IMG/VR virus record: IMGVR_UViG_3300027821_000025
Span: 1-25,792 of that record
DNA length: 25,792 nt
From: a virus
Direction: 5' to 3' (one strand)
Shown: positions 6,394-12,871 of the stretch, in pieces
How the letters are laid out: each line of letters opens with the position of its first letter
Position numbering within the stretch: position 1 is the first letter of the stretch
Notes under the pieces: generated by a model
What the model saw: only the letters and a program-made list of their open reading frames with translations
Told to the model about the DNA's origin: nothing
Databases searched by the model: none
Position numbers and translations under genes: made by a program

Positions 6394-6992
6394 TCGCCTC
6401 CCGCTCGCCGTCGCCCCTCAGCCGTCAGCTTCGCGGTCACGAGCTGGCACCGCAGCTTGGCGAAAGCTTCTCGTCCGTAATTTGGTGGAGGGTCGCTCGC
6501 GCGCTCGCGCGCGGTTCTCTCTAGTTGTTCTACTGACTGATCTCTTACTGATCCTGCGTCAGCAGTGACGCATGTTTGCGACACCGGTGACGTATGTCGC
6601 GACACCAGTGGCGTGATCTCTGTCCCAAATGTCGCATGTCGGTTTTCCGACCATGCGACACGGGTGTCGTTCGCTTCGTCTTCGCTTTCGCCCTCCCCGA
6701 ACAACCGGGCCTGGCGGGTGAACGGGTCGCGGGACGGCAGGGCCTCGGCGTGCAGCCGGTAGAGGATCGTGCGGCCCCGGCCGAGCGCCGTCAGGACGCC
6801 GATCTCGCGCAGCTCCGCGAGCCGGCGCTCGACCGTGCGCCGGCTCACACCGAGCAGGAACGACAGCCGCGCGATCGACGGGAAAATCTTGTCGCCGTCG
6901 TCGGTCCCGAACAGCGCCAGCAAGGCCGCCGTGGGCTTCAACGCGGAGTCGAGCGCCGATTCAAAGACACGCATGGAGAGCTTCGCCGACAT
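6390..6992 (-). CDS. Winged-helix replication-initiator-like protein
   Basis: A 200-residue protein. Residues 20-82 form a helix-turn-helix/winged helix of the HTH_36 type seen in phage and plasmid replication proteins: KIFPSIARLSFLLGVSRRTV followed by ERRLAELREIGVL and a strand GRGRTILYRLH. The rest is hydrophilic and of low complexity, and there is no P-loop, so this is not a helicase. The DNA encoding residues 111-143 carries direct repeats and a large hairpin, an arrangement reminiscent of lambda O, where the origin lies inside the initiator gene. It lies 6 bp after the XRE gene. Transcriptional regulator is the alternative. Confidence 0.62.
   Translation of the reverse strand: MSAKLSMRVFESALDSALKPTAALLALFGTDDGDKIFPSIARLSFLLGVSRRTVERRLAELREIGVLTALGRGRTILYRLHAEALPSRDPFTRQARLFGEGESEDEANDTRVAWSENRHATFGTEITPLVSRHTSPVSQTCVTADAGSVRDQSVEQLERTARERASDPPPNYGREAFAKLRCQLVTAKLTAEGRRRAGGE
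6510..6661. other. Candidate replication origin inside the initiator-like gene
   Basis: Two adjacent direct repeats of the form GTGACG-N-ATGT-(TT or C)-GCGACACC lie at 6565-6585 and 6587-6606. A stem-loop follows: TGTCGCATG TCGG at 6630-6642 pairs with CCGA (6647-6650) and CATGCGACA (6652-6660) around a TTTT loop with one bulged C. The core GCGACAC recurs in both elements. Next to the repeats, 6510-6560 is clearly more AT-rich than the rest. Iterons, hairpin and AT-rich DNA inside an initiator gene fit a theta origin. This is inferred, not demonstrated. Confidence 0.5.
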
Positions 6993-6998
6993 CCGCCG

Positions 6999-7457
6999 CT
7001 ACCGTTCGGCACCGACCAGGCGGCTTTCGCGCGCCCGTTGTTTGCGATCGGGTTCACGGAGTTCCAGCCAGCGATCGACCACGACGCGCGACCAGCGCAT
7101 CCGGTTATCGATCGACGGCAGCGGCTCGGGGAGTTTCCAGGGTTCCTTGCGGAGGACGTTTCGCAGGCGGCGGACGTTGGTCCGCAAGTCGCGGGCTAAG
7201 TCTTGAATGAACAGGACGTCAGGATCGGCCGCGGCGGGTATGAGACTTGCTCCCCACCCCCCCTCGGTGTTCACGGCATGGAGTTCCGCGAGGGACACGC
7301 CGAGCGCCTGCGCGATCTTCTCGAGCGAGCGGGCCTGGACGGCCGGCGGCGACGTGCGCTCCGCCCGAAGGATGGTGTGTTCGGTCACGCCCGCGAGCGT
7401 GCCGAGTTCAAACCGTGACCAACCCCGCGCCTTGCGGAGTTCCTCGATACGCGACAT
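6999..7457 (-). CDS. XRE-family regulator with excisionase-like C-terminus
   Basis: A 152-residue protein. Residues 3-60 are an XRE/Cro-C1 helix-turn-helix: LRKARGWSRFELGTLAGVTE followed by HTILRAERTS and LEKIAQALGVSLAEL. After a linker, residues 85-135 look like a second DNA-binding unit: DLARDLRTNVRRLRNVLRKE, then LPSIDNRMRWSRVVVDRWLE, matching the RWs...V..Wl pattern of AlpA/Xis-type winged helices. It is the first gene of the leftward early operon, next to the att region, so it may act as repressor, excisionase/directionality factor, or both. The ATG has AGGGGCGGG upstream. Confidence 0.72.
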   Translation of the reverse strand: MSRIEELRKARGWSRFELGTLAGVTEHTILRAERTSPPAVQARSLEKIAQALGVSLAELHAVNTEGGWGASLIPAAADPDVLFIQDLARDLRTNVRRLRNVLRKEPWKLPEPLPSIDNRMRWSRVVVDRWLELREPDRKQRARESRLVGAER

Positions 7458-7580
7458 ACGGCCCGCCCCTGGGAAAAGGCGAGTGGACGAACGGGCTCGG
7501 CCGGGAGGACGAGCGGTGGGCGTTCAGGATCGATCTTTGGAGAGGGGGGCTGCTCCAACGAACCCGCAGCGCGAGGGCGA

Positions 7581-7611
7581 AAGATAGCACGCGATTTGTG
7601 CGGGTTGTCAC
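7581..7611 (-). promoter_or_regulatory. Candidate early leftward promoter
   Basis: Read on the minus strand, GTGACA (7611-7606) matches the -35 consensus at five of six bases. TATCTT (7586-7581), preceded by TGC, could act as an extended -10. The spacer is 19 bp, longer than ideal. It would drive the XRE and replication operon from about 7575. Host sigma preference is unknown. Confidence 0.3.
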
Positions 7612-7899
7612 GCGCACACGGCAAGTTCTTTTCGGGCAGATGAAATACCCGACGCCAATTCAATCGTTTGCGTGGATACGAAAAACTGAAAAAAAGTGTT
7701 GACGTGGATGAGTCCCCGCGCGCTTCGATCATGCGCGGAGGGTCGAAGGCCAGCAGGTTGTGGCCTATCTGGTCCCCATCTCATTCACAGGTCGAGGTAG
7801 CTGTCAACAGGTCGGACCTGGGGACCAAGTTTCCGGGGAGTCTGGTCCCCACCCCCCGAGAAAACCTCGAAATCATTCAGCAAACTGCGATAGGTTGCT

Positions 7900-7946
7900 G
7901 CCCTTTCAAGGCTAAAACGCGGGTTCAAATCCCGCCGGGGACGCCA
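7900..7946 (+). other. attP: attP core: 3' half of a tRNA-Glu(UUC) gene
   Basis: The segment matches a tRNA from the anticodon arm to CCA. It has anticodon loop CTTTCAA (7903-7909, anticodon TTC at 7905-7907), a five-base variable region, T arm GCGGG-TTCAAAT-CCCGC (7919-7935), acceptor strand CGGGGAC (7936-7942), discriminator G and CCA (7944-7946). The 5' half is absent: positions 7898-7899 do not pair with 7913-7914 and no D arm or GTCCCCG 5' end lies at the right distance. Tyrosine integrases often recombine at the anticodon loop and restore the tRNA 3' end, so this is best read as attP. Confidence 0.78.
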
Positions 7947-7985
7947 CCACTAACCCGAAGCAAACAAACGACATAGCCTCAGAGC

Positions 7986-8015
7986 TAGACTCTACCTCCG
8001 GCATAAAGCTATAAT
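7986..8015 (+). promoter_or_regulatory. Candidate integrase promoter
   Basis: A perfect -10 hexamer TATAAT lies at 8010-8015, 18 bp after TAGACT (7986-7991), which matches the -35 consensus at four of six bases. Transcription would begin near 8022 and give a leader of about 120 bases that contains two inverted repeats (8062-8082 and 8089-8114) before the integrase ATG. Confidence 0.5.
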
Positions 8016-8141
8016 ACGGCCTATGCGAGAAAAGCCCAGTAAACGGCGGGTTTGGGGTCAAGGTGGTCCCCCGGGGACCACCCCGATTTGGTCCCCACCC
8101 CATTTTGGGGACCAGCCGTGGGCCACAACTTTGGAGGACCG

Positions 8142-9329
8142 ATGACCCTGCCCCCCGGCATCAGTGAAGAACCCGGCCGCGGCTTCGTGGTCGAAGTGCG
8201 CGTACGCCCATTGCCGAAACGCCGGAAGCGGTTTCCGCGCGACACGCCGCTGGCGGTCATGGAAGCCTGGCGCGAGGACCAGCTCGCCGAACTCGCGGTC
8301 GAGCGCAAGGCGGTGCCGACCGCGCCCGTGGTGGCCCCCGTGGTCGGCCCCCAGCGCCGCGTCGTCGGCCGCTTCGTGGGCACGTTGCGCGGCGACGTGG
8401 AAACCTACCTGACCGACAAGCTGCGGCCGTCGATGGACCCGCACAACAAATTGCAGGCACGGCGCTACCTCCGCACGCTGGCCCGCACGGACCTCGGGCG
8501 GTATCCCCGGCAGGCGATCACGGCCACGCAGCTCGAGACGGTGCTCGCGCAGTGGGAGCGCACCGGGGTACCAGCCAGCGTCGAACCCGAAGGCCGGAAG
8601 CGCATCGTGCCGCCGGGACCGCTCGCCCCCGACACGGTGAACAAGATTCGCGGGTACTGGATCGGGTTCTACAAGGCGATGAACCTCGGGCTGGGCCTGC
8701 CGAACCCGGCCCGCGACGTGCCGCGGCGGACGCCCGGCGCCATCCAGAGCCGCAGCATCCCGTTCGCCCTGGCGGTGAAGATCACCGACCACATCGGCAA
8801 GTCGGGCAAGCCCACGAAGACGGCGGCGCGGCTCACGCTGATGTGCGTGCTCGGCGTGCGGCCCTGCGAGATTAAGAAAATCAAACCGGCGAAGCACTGG
8901 AACCAGCAGGAGCGCACGCTGTTCGTGCAGACGGGCAAAGGCGGCAAGCCGCGCACCCTCCCACTCGATGACCGGGCGACCGAGGCGCTGGACACGCTGG
9001 ACCGGCTGAAGGGCTGGGGCGACTTCTCGGCCGCGCCGGCGGCGCGCATGTTCCACGAGGCGGTGAAGGCGGCGAAGCTCTCGCACTTGGAGCCCATCGT
9101 GCCGTACGACCTCCGGCACTGCTTCGGCACCGAGGCCTATCGAAAGACCGGCGATCTCAAGGCCGTCGCGGAAGCAATGGGCCACCGCAACCTGAAGATG
9201 ACCGAACGCTATGTCGAGGGGGCGGTCAGCGAGAAGGTCACGGAACTGTTCAAGGGCATCACCGCATCGACGCCGGTGAGCACGCGCACGAAGAAAGCCC
9301 GGAAGCGAGGGGGCCTCCGGGCCGTCTAG
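8142..9329 (+). CDS. int: Tyrosine recombinase / phage integrase
   Basis: A 395-residue protein with GGAGG 4 bp before the ATG at 8142; a TTG-initiated extension to 8052 would cross the arm repeats and is unlikely. Residues 1-70 look like an arm-binding domain (EVRVRPLPKRRKRFPRDTPL), about 75-190 like the SAM-like core-binding domain, and 200-380 are catalytic. Visible active-site residues are R240 (VLGVRPCEI), K266 (TGKGGKPR), Y322-x-x-R325 (YDLRHCFGT, with Tyr replacing the usual first His), H348 and nucleophile Y357 (GHRNLKMTERYV). It is the only convincing plus-strand gene, next to the tRNA-Glu attP core, and converges on the structural operon. Confidence 0.95.
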   Translation: MTLPPGISEEPGRGFVVEVRVRPLPKRRKRFPRDTPLAVMEAWREDQLAELAVERKAVPTAPVVAPVVGPQRRVVGRFVGTLRGDVETYLTDKLRPSMDPHNKLQARRYLRTLARTDLGRYPRQAITATQLETVLAQWERTGVPASVEPEGRKRIVPPGPLAPDTVNKIRGYWIGFYKAMNLGLGLPNPARDVPRRTPGAIQSRSIPFALAVKITDHIGKSGKPTKTAARLTLMCVLGVRPCEIKKIKPAKHWNQQERTLFVQTGKGGKPRTLPLDDRATEALDTLDRLKGWGDFSAAPAARMFHEAVKAAKLSHLEPIVPYDLRHCFGTEAYRKTGDLKAVAEAMGHRNLKMTERYVEGAVSEKVTELFKGITASTPVSTRTKKARKRGGLRAV

Positions 9330-9523
9330 CCAAGCGCGACCTATTCTGACGTGCCCTTGGGCCTCAGAAGCCTCGGCCTACGGCGCGGGGCCTCTGGGGC
9401 CTCCGGGGGCCTCACCGCGGCCTCAGCGGCCAACACAAGCAGCCTACGGGCCTCCTGCAGCTCAGTCACCAGCGACAGCAGCGGCCCATCCTGAATAGCG
9501 GCCGCATGGACCGCGTAGGCCTC
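9312..9523. repeat. Cluster of eight GGCCTC hexamers
   Basis: Exact GGCCTC on the plus strand starts at 9312, 9360, 9389, 9398, 9408, 9419, 9449 and 9518, spanning the end of the integrase gene and most of the facing small gene. The copies fall in different reading frames, so they are not explained by a peptide repeat alone. Spacing is irregular. Confidence 0.7.
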
Positions 9524-9550
9524 CAGCTCCGTGTCCGTCAGGCGGGTCAC
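9341..9550 (-). CDS. Hypothetical protein (69 aa), end of structural operon
   Basis: A GTG start overlaps the upstream stop as GTGA. The sequence begins MTRLTDTELEAYAVHAAAIQ, is helical through LLSLVTELQEARRLLVLAAE, and ends in a Pro/Arg-rich tail. It is the last leftward gene before the convergent integrase, with an 11-bp gap. No domain recognised; the amphipathic helix suggests a coiled-coil or a small assembly/regulatory protein. Confidence 0.55.
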   Translation of the reverse strand: MTRLTDTELEAYAVHAAAIQDGPLLSLVTELQEARRLLVLAAEAAVRPPEAPEAPRRRPRLLRPKGTSE

Positions 9551-9885
9551 GGGACGGCCACGACAATCCGGTTGGGCGTGGCGTTGGGAAAGAACTCGAC
9601 GTTTCCCGCTCCGTCCGTCACCTGAAACCGCAGGTCGTAGGTCTTCCCCGCGACGAAGTCGGCCGCGTCGGGTTTGAGGTAGACCTTGCCCGTCACCGGG
9701 TCGTCATCCAGGCGGACGTTGTTGCTCATGTCGACGTACGCCCCCGTCGTGCGCGCCTCTTTGATCTTCGCCACGATCTGCGCGGCCGTGAACCCCGTGA
9801 GGTCCAGCGGCGTGCCGTTGGCGCGCAGCGTGAACGCCGGCAATTCCGCCGTCCAGCCCGCCACGAGATTGATGGTGGTTGCCAT
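9547..9885 (-). CDS. Small beta-rich tail-associated protein (BppU-N-like)
   Basis: A 112-residue protein; the ATG at 9885 has GGAGGAG 8 bp upstream. The sequence INLVAGWTAELPAFTLRANG, then LDLTGFTAAQIVAKIKEA, DDPVTGKVYLKP and YDLRFQVTDGAGNVEFFP, forms a single beta-sandwich pattern similar to the N-terminal domain of baseplate upper proteins (BppU) of Gram-positive phages. This domain often attaches fibres to a tail tip. The location after the fibre gene agrees with this. Family assignment is by pattern only. Confidence 0.55.
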   Translation of the reverse strand: MATTINLVAGWTAELPAFTLRANGTPLDLTGFTAAQIVAKIKEARTTGAYVDMSNNVRLDDDPVTGKVYLKPDAADFVAGKTYDLRFQVTDGAGNVEFFPNATPNRIVVAVP

Positions 9886-9887
9886 CG

Positions 9888-10106
9888 CTAGCACTCCTCC
9901 TGGTCCGCCGTGAAGGTCAGCGTGCACACGGCCTCGCACGCGAGGGCGAGGCTCTCGGCGGTCGTGCCGTTCGCGTAGTCGGCGGCCGTGCCGCAGATCT
10001 GCGCGGGGAGCGTGCCGCCGTAATTCGAGAACGCCGGCGCGAGCCCCACGAGGATGAACGTGGGGATGCTCGACGGCGTCCCAATCCCGAGGGTGATGAT
10101 CTCCAT
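9888..10106 (-). CDS. Hypothetical protein (72 aa), tail region
   Basis: The ATG overlaps the upstream fibre stop by one base (TGATG). The sequence starts MEIITLGIGTPSSIPTFILV and contains four Cys residues in the second half (QICG, LACEAVC, final C), suggesting disulfides or metal binding. A short hydrophobic segment near the N-terminus could be a beta strand pair. Unknown function; probably a minor tail or fibre accessory protein from its context. Confidence 0.5.
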   Translation of the reverse strand: MEIITLGIGTPSSIPTFILVGLAPAFSNYGGTLPAQICGTAADYANGTTAESLALACEAVCTLTFTADQEEC

Positions 10107-11242
10107 CAGCTCGCCCGCGAGATCGCGGTCGGGGCCGTCGCCGAGTCCAAGGTCAACGTCATCAGCGCCGTCACCCCATCCGGCTTGAACACCGTCAACG
10201 CGGTGCCGGTCACTTTCCGTTCCAGCAGGAACTGCGCGTTCATGTAGGCCGCCTGGGCGATGGACGGCCGCGCGCCGTCGACCGGCACGGAGTCGGCGAC
10301 GGCCGTGGTCAAGGCGGCGGTGATCTGCGCCAGCACCTCGCTCGGACTCAGGTCGTGCAGCGCGCCCACGGCATTGAGCACGGTCGTGAGGCCGGCGACC
10401 AGGGCCGACGTCGACGCCGGGTCCGCCGGCAGGTTGTCGGTCTTCGCTTTGATCGCCGCGATGCCGGCGTTGTCGGGTTCCGTGTTCCGCACGTAGGACC
10501 CTGCGCCGTGGTCGGTCGTGATCTGCGCGGCCGTCGCCGTCGCCGTGGCGGCCGCCGAGGGGATGTCACTCACCGCCGCCGGGGCGCTCGGGAGGTTGTC
10601 GGTCTTCGCCTTGATCGCCGCGATGCCGGCGTTGTCGGGTTCCGTGTTCCGCACGTAGGACCCCGCGCCGTGGTCCGTCGTGATCTGCGCGGCCGTCGCC
10701 GTCGCCTGGGCCGCGGTGGACGGCGGCTCCGTGTTGCGGATGTAGGACCCTGCGCCGTGGTCGGTCGTGATCTGGGTCGCGGTCGCCGTCGCGGTGGCGG
10801 CGGCCGTCGGGATGTCGCTCACCTGGGCGGCGGTCTTCGCCAGATCGTAGGCGGCCGTGAGCGCATAGCCCACCTTGTCCGTCAACAGCCCGCCCGCCGC
10901 GCCGGCCGCGACGTTGGGTAACGCGGTCAACCCAAGCCGTACCACGTCCTGCGGATCGTACCCAACGACATCGTAGCGATCGTCGGTCGGGTCGGCCCCG
11001 GTCGCCGTCGCATGGAGGACGAGCGGGCCGAGCGTGCCACTGTCGGTCGCGTGCCCGGCGACCTTGTACCACCCGCTCCCGACCTCGGTCACGGCCCCGG
11101 CGGGCGAGCCGAACGTGGCCCCGTTCTTCGAGAGCGTCACCGTCGGCGCCAGCCCCGTCTTGGGGGAGAGATGGTCGGTCGAATCCACCATCAGGAACAC
11201 GAGCGCCTGCGCCGTCTGCGCTTGCTTGAGTGGGTATCCCAT
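10106..11242 (-). CDS. Repeat-rich tail fibre protein
   Basis: A 378-residue protein. The N-terminal 100 residues form a beta domain (APTVTLSKNGATF, GSGWYKVAGHATDSGTLGPL) seen in many phage fibres as an attachment module. The central part has repeats: ATATAAQITTDHGAGSYVRN followed by TEPDNAGIAAIKAKTDNLPS appears twice with a 54-residue period, plus a shorter first copy. Such Ala/Thr/Asp repeats usually form trimeric fibre shafts. The C-terminus (AQFLLERKVTGTALTVFKPD) is a conserved terminal module. It probably contributes to host recognition at the tail tip. Confidence 0.7.
   Translation of the reverse strand: MGYPLKQAQTAQALVFLMVDSTDHLSPKTGLAPTVTLSKNGATFGSPAGAVTEVGSGWYKVAGHATDSGTLGPLVLHATATGADPTDDRYDVVGYDPQDVVRLGLTALPNVAAGAAGGLLTDKVGYALTAAYDLAKTAAQVSDIPTAAATATATATQITTDHGAGSYIRNTEPPSTAAQATATAAQITTDHGAGSYVRNTEPDNAGIAAIKAKTDNLPSAPAAVSDIPSAAATATATAAQITTDHGAGSYVRNTEPDNAGIAAIKAKTDNLPADPASTSALVAGLTTVLNAVGALHDLSPSEVLAQITAALTTAVADSVPVDGARPSIAQAAYMNAQFLLERKVTGTALTVFKPDGVTALMTLTLDSATAPTAISRAS
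10431..10820 (-). repeat. 162-bp direct repeats in the fibre gene
   Basis: The 10-mer AGGTTGTCGG recurs at 10431 and 10593, and the following 110 or so bases are almost identical in the two copies (differences are mainly single substitutions). A shorter third copy of the GACHG/YVRNTEP-coding part lies around 10730-10820. The period is 162 bp, or 54 codons. Confidence 0.85.
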
Positions 11243-11934
11243 TAGTCATTCACCTGGCGGGAACCGATCCGCGTGAACAGGCCGGTGGTGCGTCGAGATA
11301 TGGCGGTGCCCCCGACGACCGGCGGGTCATAGTTCACCGTCAAGAGCGCGCGATTACTCGTGCTGGCGGCCGTGGTGTCGTAGAAGCCCGCATTGGCGTT
11401 CGCGTTCAAGGCCTGGTGAATTGCGAAATGCAACGTCCCCCCGAGCGCGGCTTGAATCGTGGATTGCGTGATCCCCGCAAAGGTTTTTTTGGTCCCGATC
11501 ACGTCCGTCGCGGACACACTAAAGACCCCGACCGCGCCCGGCACGCCGTCCGTCCAGTCGCCGTTGATGTCCGTGCCGTTTCCCCGCGCCCCCGCGGTGT
11601 TCCACGCGCTGCCGGTCTTGTAGTTGTTCCAGGTCGCCTGCGTCACCACCCAGTCCGGGCGCAGTAAGCGCATCAAGTACATGGTGCCACTCACAGTGCC
11701 CGCGGCGTTGCACGTGAGCTGCAGCGACGCGTTGGTGACCGTATTGGTCGGGGAGAGCGACGACAGGTCGAAACTAATCAGGATCACCCGACTGAAGTTG
11801 GCCGACGCCACGGACTTGGCTTGAATGGTCCCGTTGTTCTCGAAGTTCACGGCCGCACTCGTGCCGTCGTTGAGAAAGGTGTCCAAACACCCCGTGTAGC
11901 CGCTCACGCCTTGCTGAAACGTCGCTGTCGCCAT
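11242..11934 (-). CDS. DNRLRE-domain-like tail/surface protein
   Basis: A 230-residue protein. The pattern ISFDLSSLSPTNTVTNASLQ, MYLMRLLRPDWVVTQATWNN, then YKTGSAWNTAGARGNGTDIN, is typical of DNRLRE/disaggregatase-related beta-sandwich domains, which occur in secreted carbohydrate-binding or polysaccharide-degrading proteins. The C-terminus (NRALLTVNYDP) closes the sandwich. In this location it is likely a tail appendage that touches surface glycan. No catalytic residues can be assigned. Confidence 0.65.
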   Translation of the reverse strand: MATATFQQGVSGYTGCLDTFLNDGTSAAVNFENNGTIQAKSVASANFSRVILISFDLSSLSPTNTVTNASLQLTCNAAGTVSGTMYLMRLLRPDWVVTQATWNNYKTGSAWNTAGARGNGTDINGDWTDGVPGAVGVFSVSATDVIGTKKTFAGITQSTIQAALGGTLHFAIHQALNANANAGFYDTTAASTSNRALLTVNYDPPVVGGTAISRRTTGLFTRIGSRQVND

Positions 11935-11938
11935 GTCG

Positions 11939-12130
11939 TCACCAGGGCATCGGAGGCGGTGGCCCCCAAATCACGTAGATGATCGCCAGGGCGCCGACGC
12001 ACAGCCGCAGCAGCTCCACCAGCGGCGCGCTCGGCGTGAGGCCGATCACACTGAGGAACAGCGGCAGGATCAGCAGCAGCAGGAACGCGCAGATCGCCGC
12101 GTAGACGAGTCGCACGAGTAGGTTCTTCAT
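11939..12130 (-). CDS. Two-helix membrane protein, holin candidate (63 aa)
   Basis: A strong AGGAGG site lies 5 bp before the ATG. The protein starts MKNLLVRLVYAAICAFLLLL and contains two membrane helices (about 8-29 and 36-55) joined by a short turn, ending PPPPMPW. Size, topology and location after the tail genes fit a small holin, but no endolysin is adjacent, and small membrane proteins of other function occur in tail modules. Confidence 0.55.
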   Translation of the reverse strand: MKNLLVRLVYAAICAFLLLLILPLFLSVIGLTPSAPLVELLRLCVGALAIIYVIWGPPPPMPW

Positions 12131-12139
12131 GGTGTCCTC

Positions 12140-12871
12140 CTACGCATAGCCGTACGCGCCGCCGACCGTGCCCGCGCCGCCGCCGGCCGGGATCGGAGTC
12201 GCGGCGAGGAACCCGACGACCGCAATCGCTTCCTGCGATGAGCCATTGACGGCGAGCTTGAAGGCATCCGTCGTGCTCGGGTTCACGACCCGCCACGCGG
12301 ACGCCAGGCCGACGTTGCCGCCATTCAACGACGTGAGCAAGCCGCTCCAGTACGCGGGCGCGGCCCAGGGCGTCGACAGCGCGCTCGAGGTCGAGCTATG
12401 CGAGATCGTCATCGCGCCGAGAAAGAACTCGGGGACGGCCGGGTTCGCCGTGATGTTGCCGCTGGTCTGGGCGCTCACGCCGACGTTGGCCGTGCTGCGG
12501 GAACCGAGGACGCCCGTCAGCGCCGCGCCCGCAATCTCATAGACGCACAGCGCGAGCAGGCCCGAGGCGACCGGCGTCACGGTCACGGTATGGCCCGCGC
12601 CGCCGAGACAGTTCGCGGCGTAGTAGATCCCGAGCAGGCCCCCGCCCCCGGAGGTGCCGAAGATCGGCACGGCCGCCACCCACGTGTTGCCCTTGTTGTC
12701 GGTGATCGGCGTCGCGCCGAACGAGCCGGTCCAGACCTGAAAGATGGCGACGAGCAGATTGCCCGGCGTGCTCGTGAACGCGGTCGAGGTCAGGCTCGTG
12801 GCCGACGCCTGGTTGAACGTGCGGTTCTGCACGGGCGGGTCGACCGGCCAGTAGACGCTGTAGGCCGCCAT
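12140..12871 (-). CDS. Putative tail/receptor-binding beta protein (243 aa)
   Basis: A Ser/Thr/Gly-rich, beta-strand-rich protein: FTSTPGNLLVAIFQVWTGSF, then TPITDNKGNTWVAAVPIFGT, LGIYYAANCLGG, a strand-rich middle, and a glycine-rich tail (IPAGGGAGTVGGAYGYA). The sequence resembles viral and phage surface proteins with GNTW-type modules. Its ATG overlaps the stop of the large tail protein by one base, so it is probably a partner in the tail tip. Function is inferred from composition and context. Confidence 0.55.
   Translation of the reverse strand: MAAYSVYWPVDPPVQNRTFNQASATSLTSTAFTSTPGNLLVAIFQVWTGSFGATPITDNKGNTWVAAVPIFGTSGGGGLLGIYYAANCLGGAGHTVTVTPVASGLLALCVYEIAGAALTGVLGSRSTANVGVSAQTSGNITANPAVPEFFLGAMTISHSSTSSALSTPWAAPAYWSGLLTSLNGGNVGLASAWRVVNPSTTDAFKLAVNGSSQEAIAVVGFLAATPIPAGGGAGTVGGAYGYA

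Larger units (their letters stand above)
7770..8114. repeat. Seven 9-bp motifs flanking the att core (arm-type sites)
   Basis: TGGTCCCCA or its reverse complement occurs at 7770-7778 (+), 7819-7827 (-), 7843-7851 (+), 8089-8097 (+) and 8106-8114 (-). One-mismatch copies lie at 8064-8072 (+) and 8072-8080 (-), forming a perfect 10-bp inverted repeat with one central base (8062-8082). Three copies lie left and four right of the tRNA-like core. This fits integrase arm-binding sites on the P and P' arms; binding by another regulator is the alternative. Confidence 0.65.

Noticed and set aside
7385-7732. 115-codon minus-strand frame upstream of and overlapping the XRE gene
   Set aside because: It overlaps the regulator by 73 bp in another frame, includes the candidate promoter and has no domain.
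7699-7732. Plus-strand promoter with TTGACG at 7699-7704
   Set aside because: No acceptable -10 hexamer at 16-19 bp; the GC-rich inverted bases that follow do not fit.
7845-7946. Complete tRNA-Glu gene starting at GTCCCC near 7845
   Set aside because: The distance to the CCA end is about 102 bases, there is no D arm, and the anticodon stem lacks two pairs. It is better explained as an attP half gene.
8052-8141. TTG-initiated N-terminal extension of the integrase
   Set aside because: It would translate the inverted arm repeats into a Pro/Gly-rich peptide and has no ribosome site; the ATG at 8142 has GGAGG at proper spacing.
9330-9340. Bidirectional terminator between integrase and structural operon
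   Set aside because: The gap is only 11 bp and no stem followed by a T run is seen on either strand.
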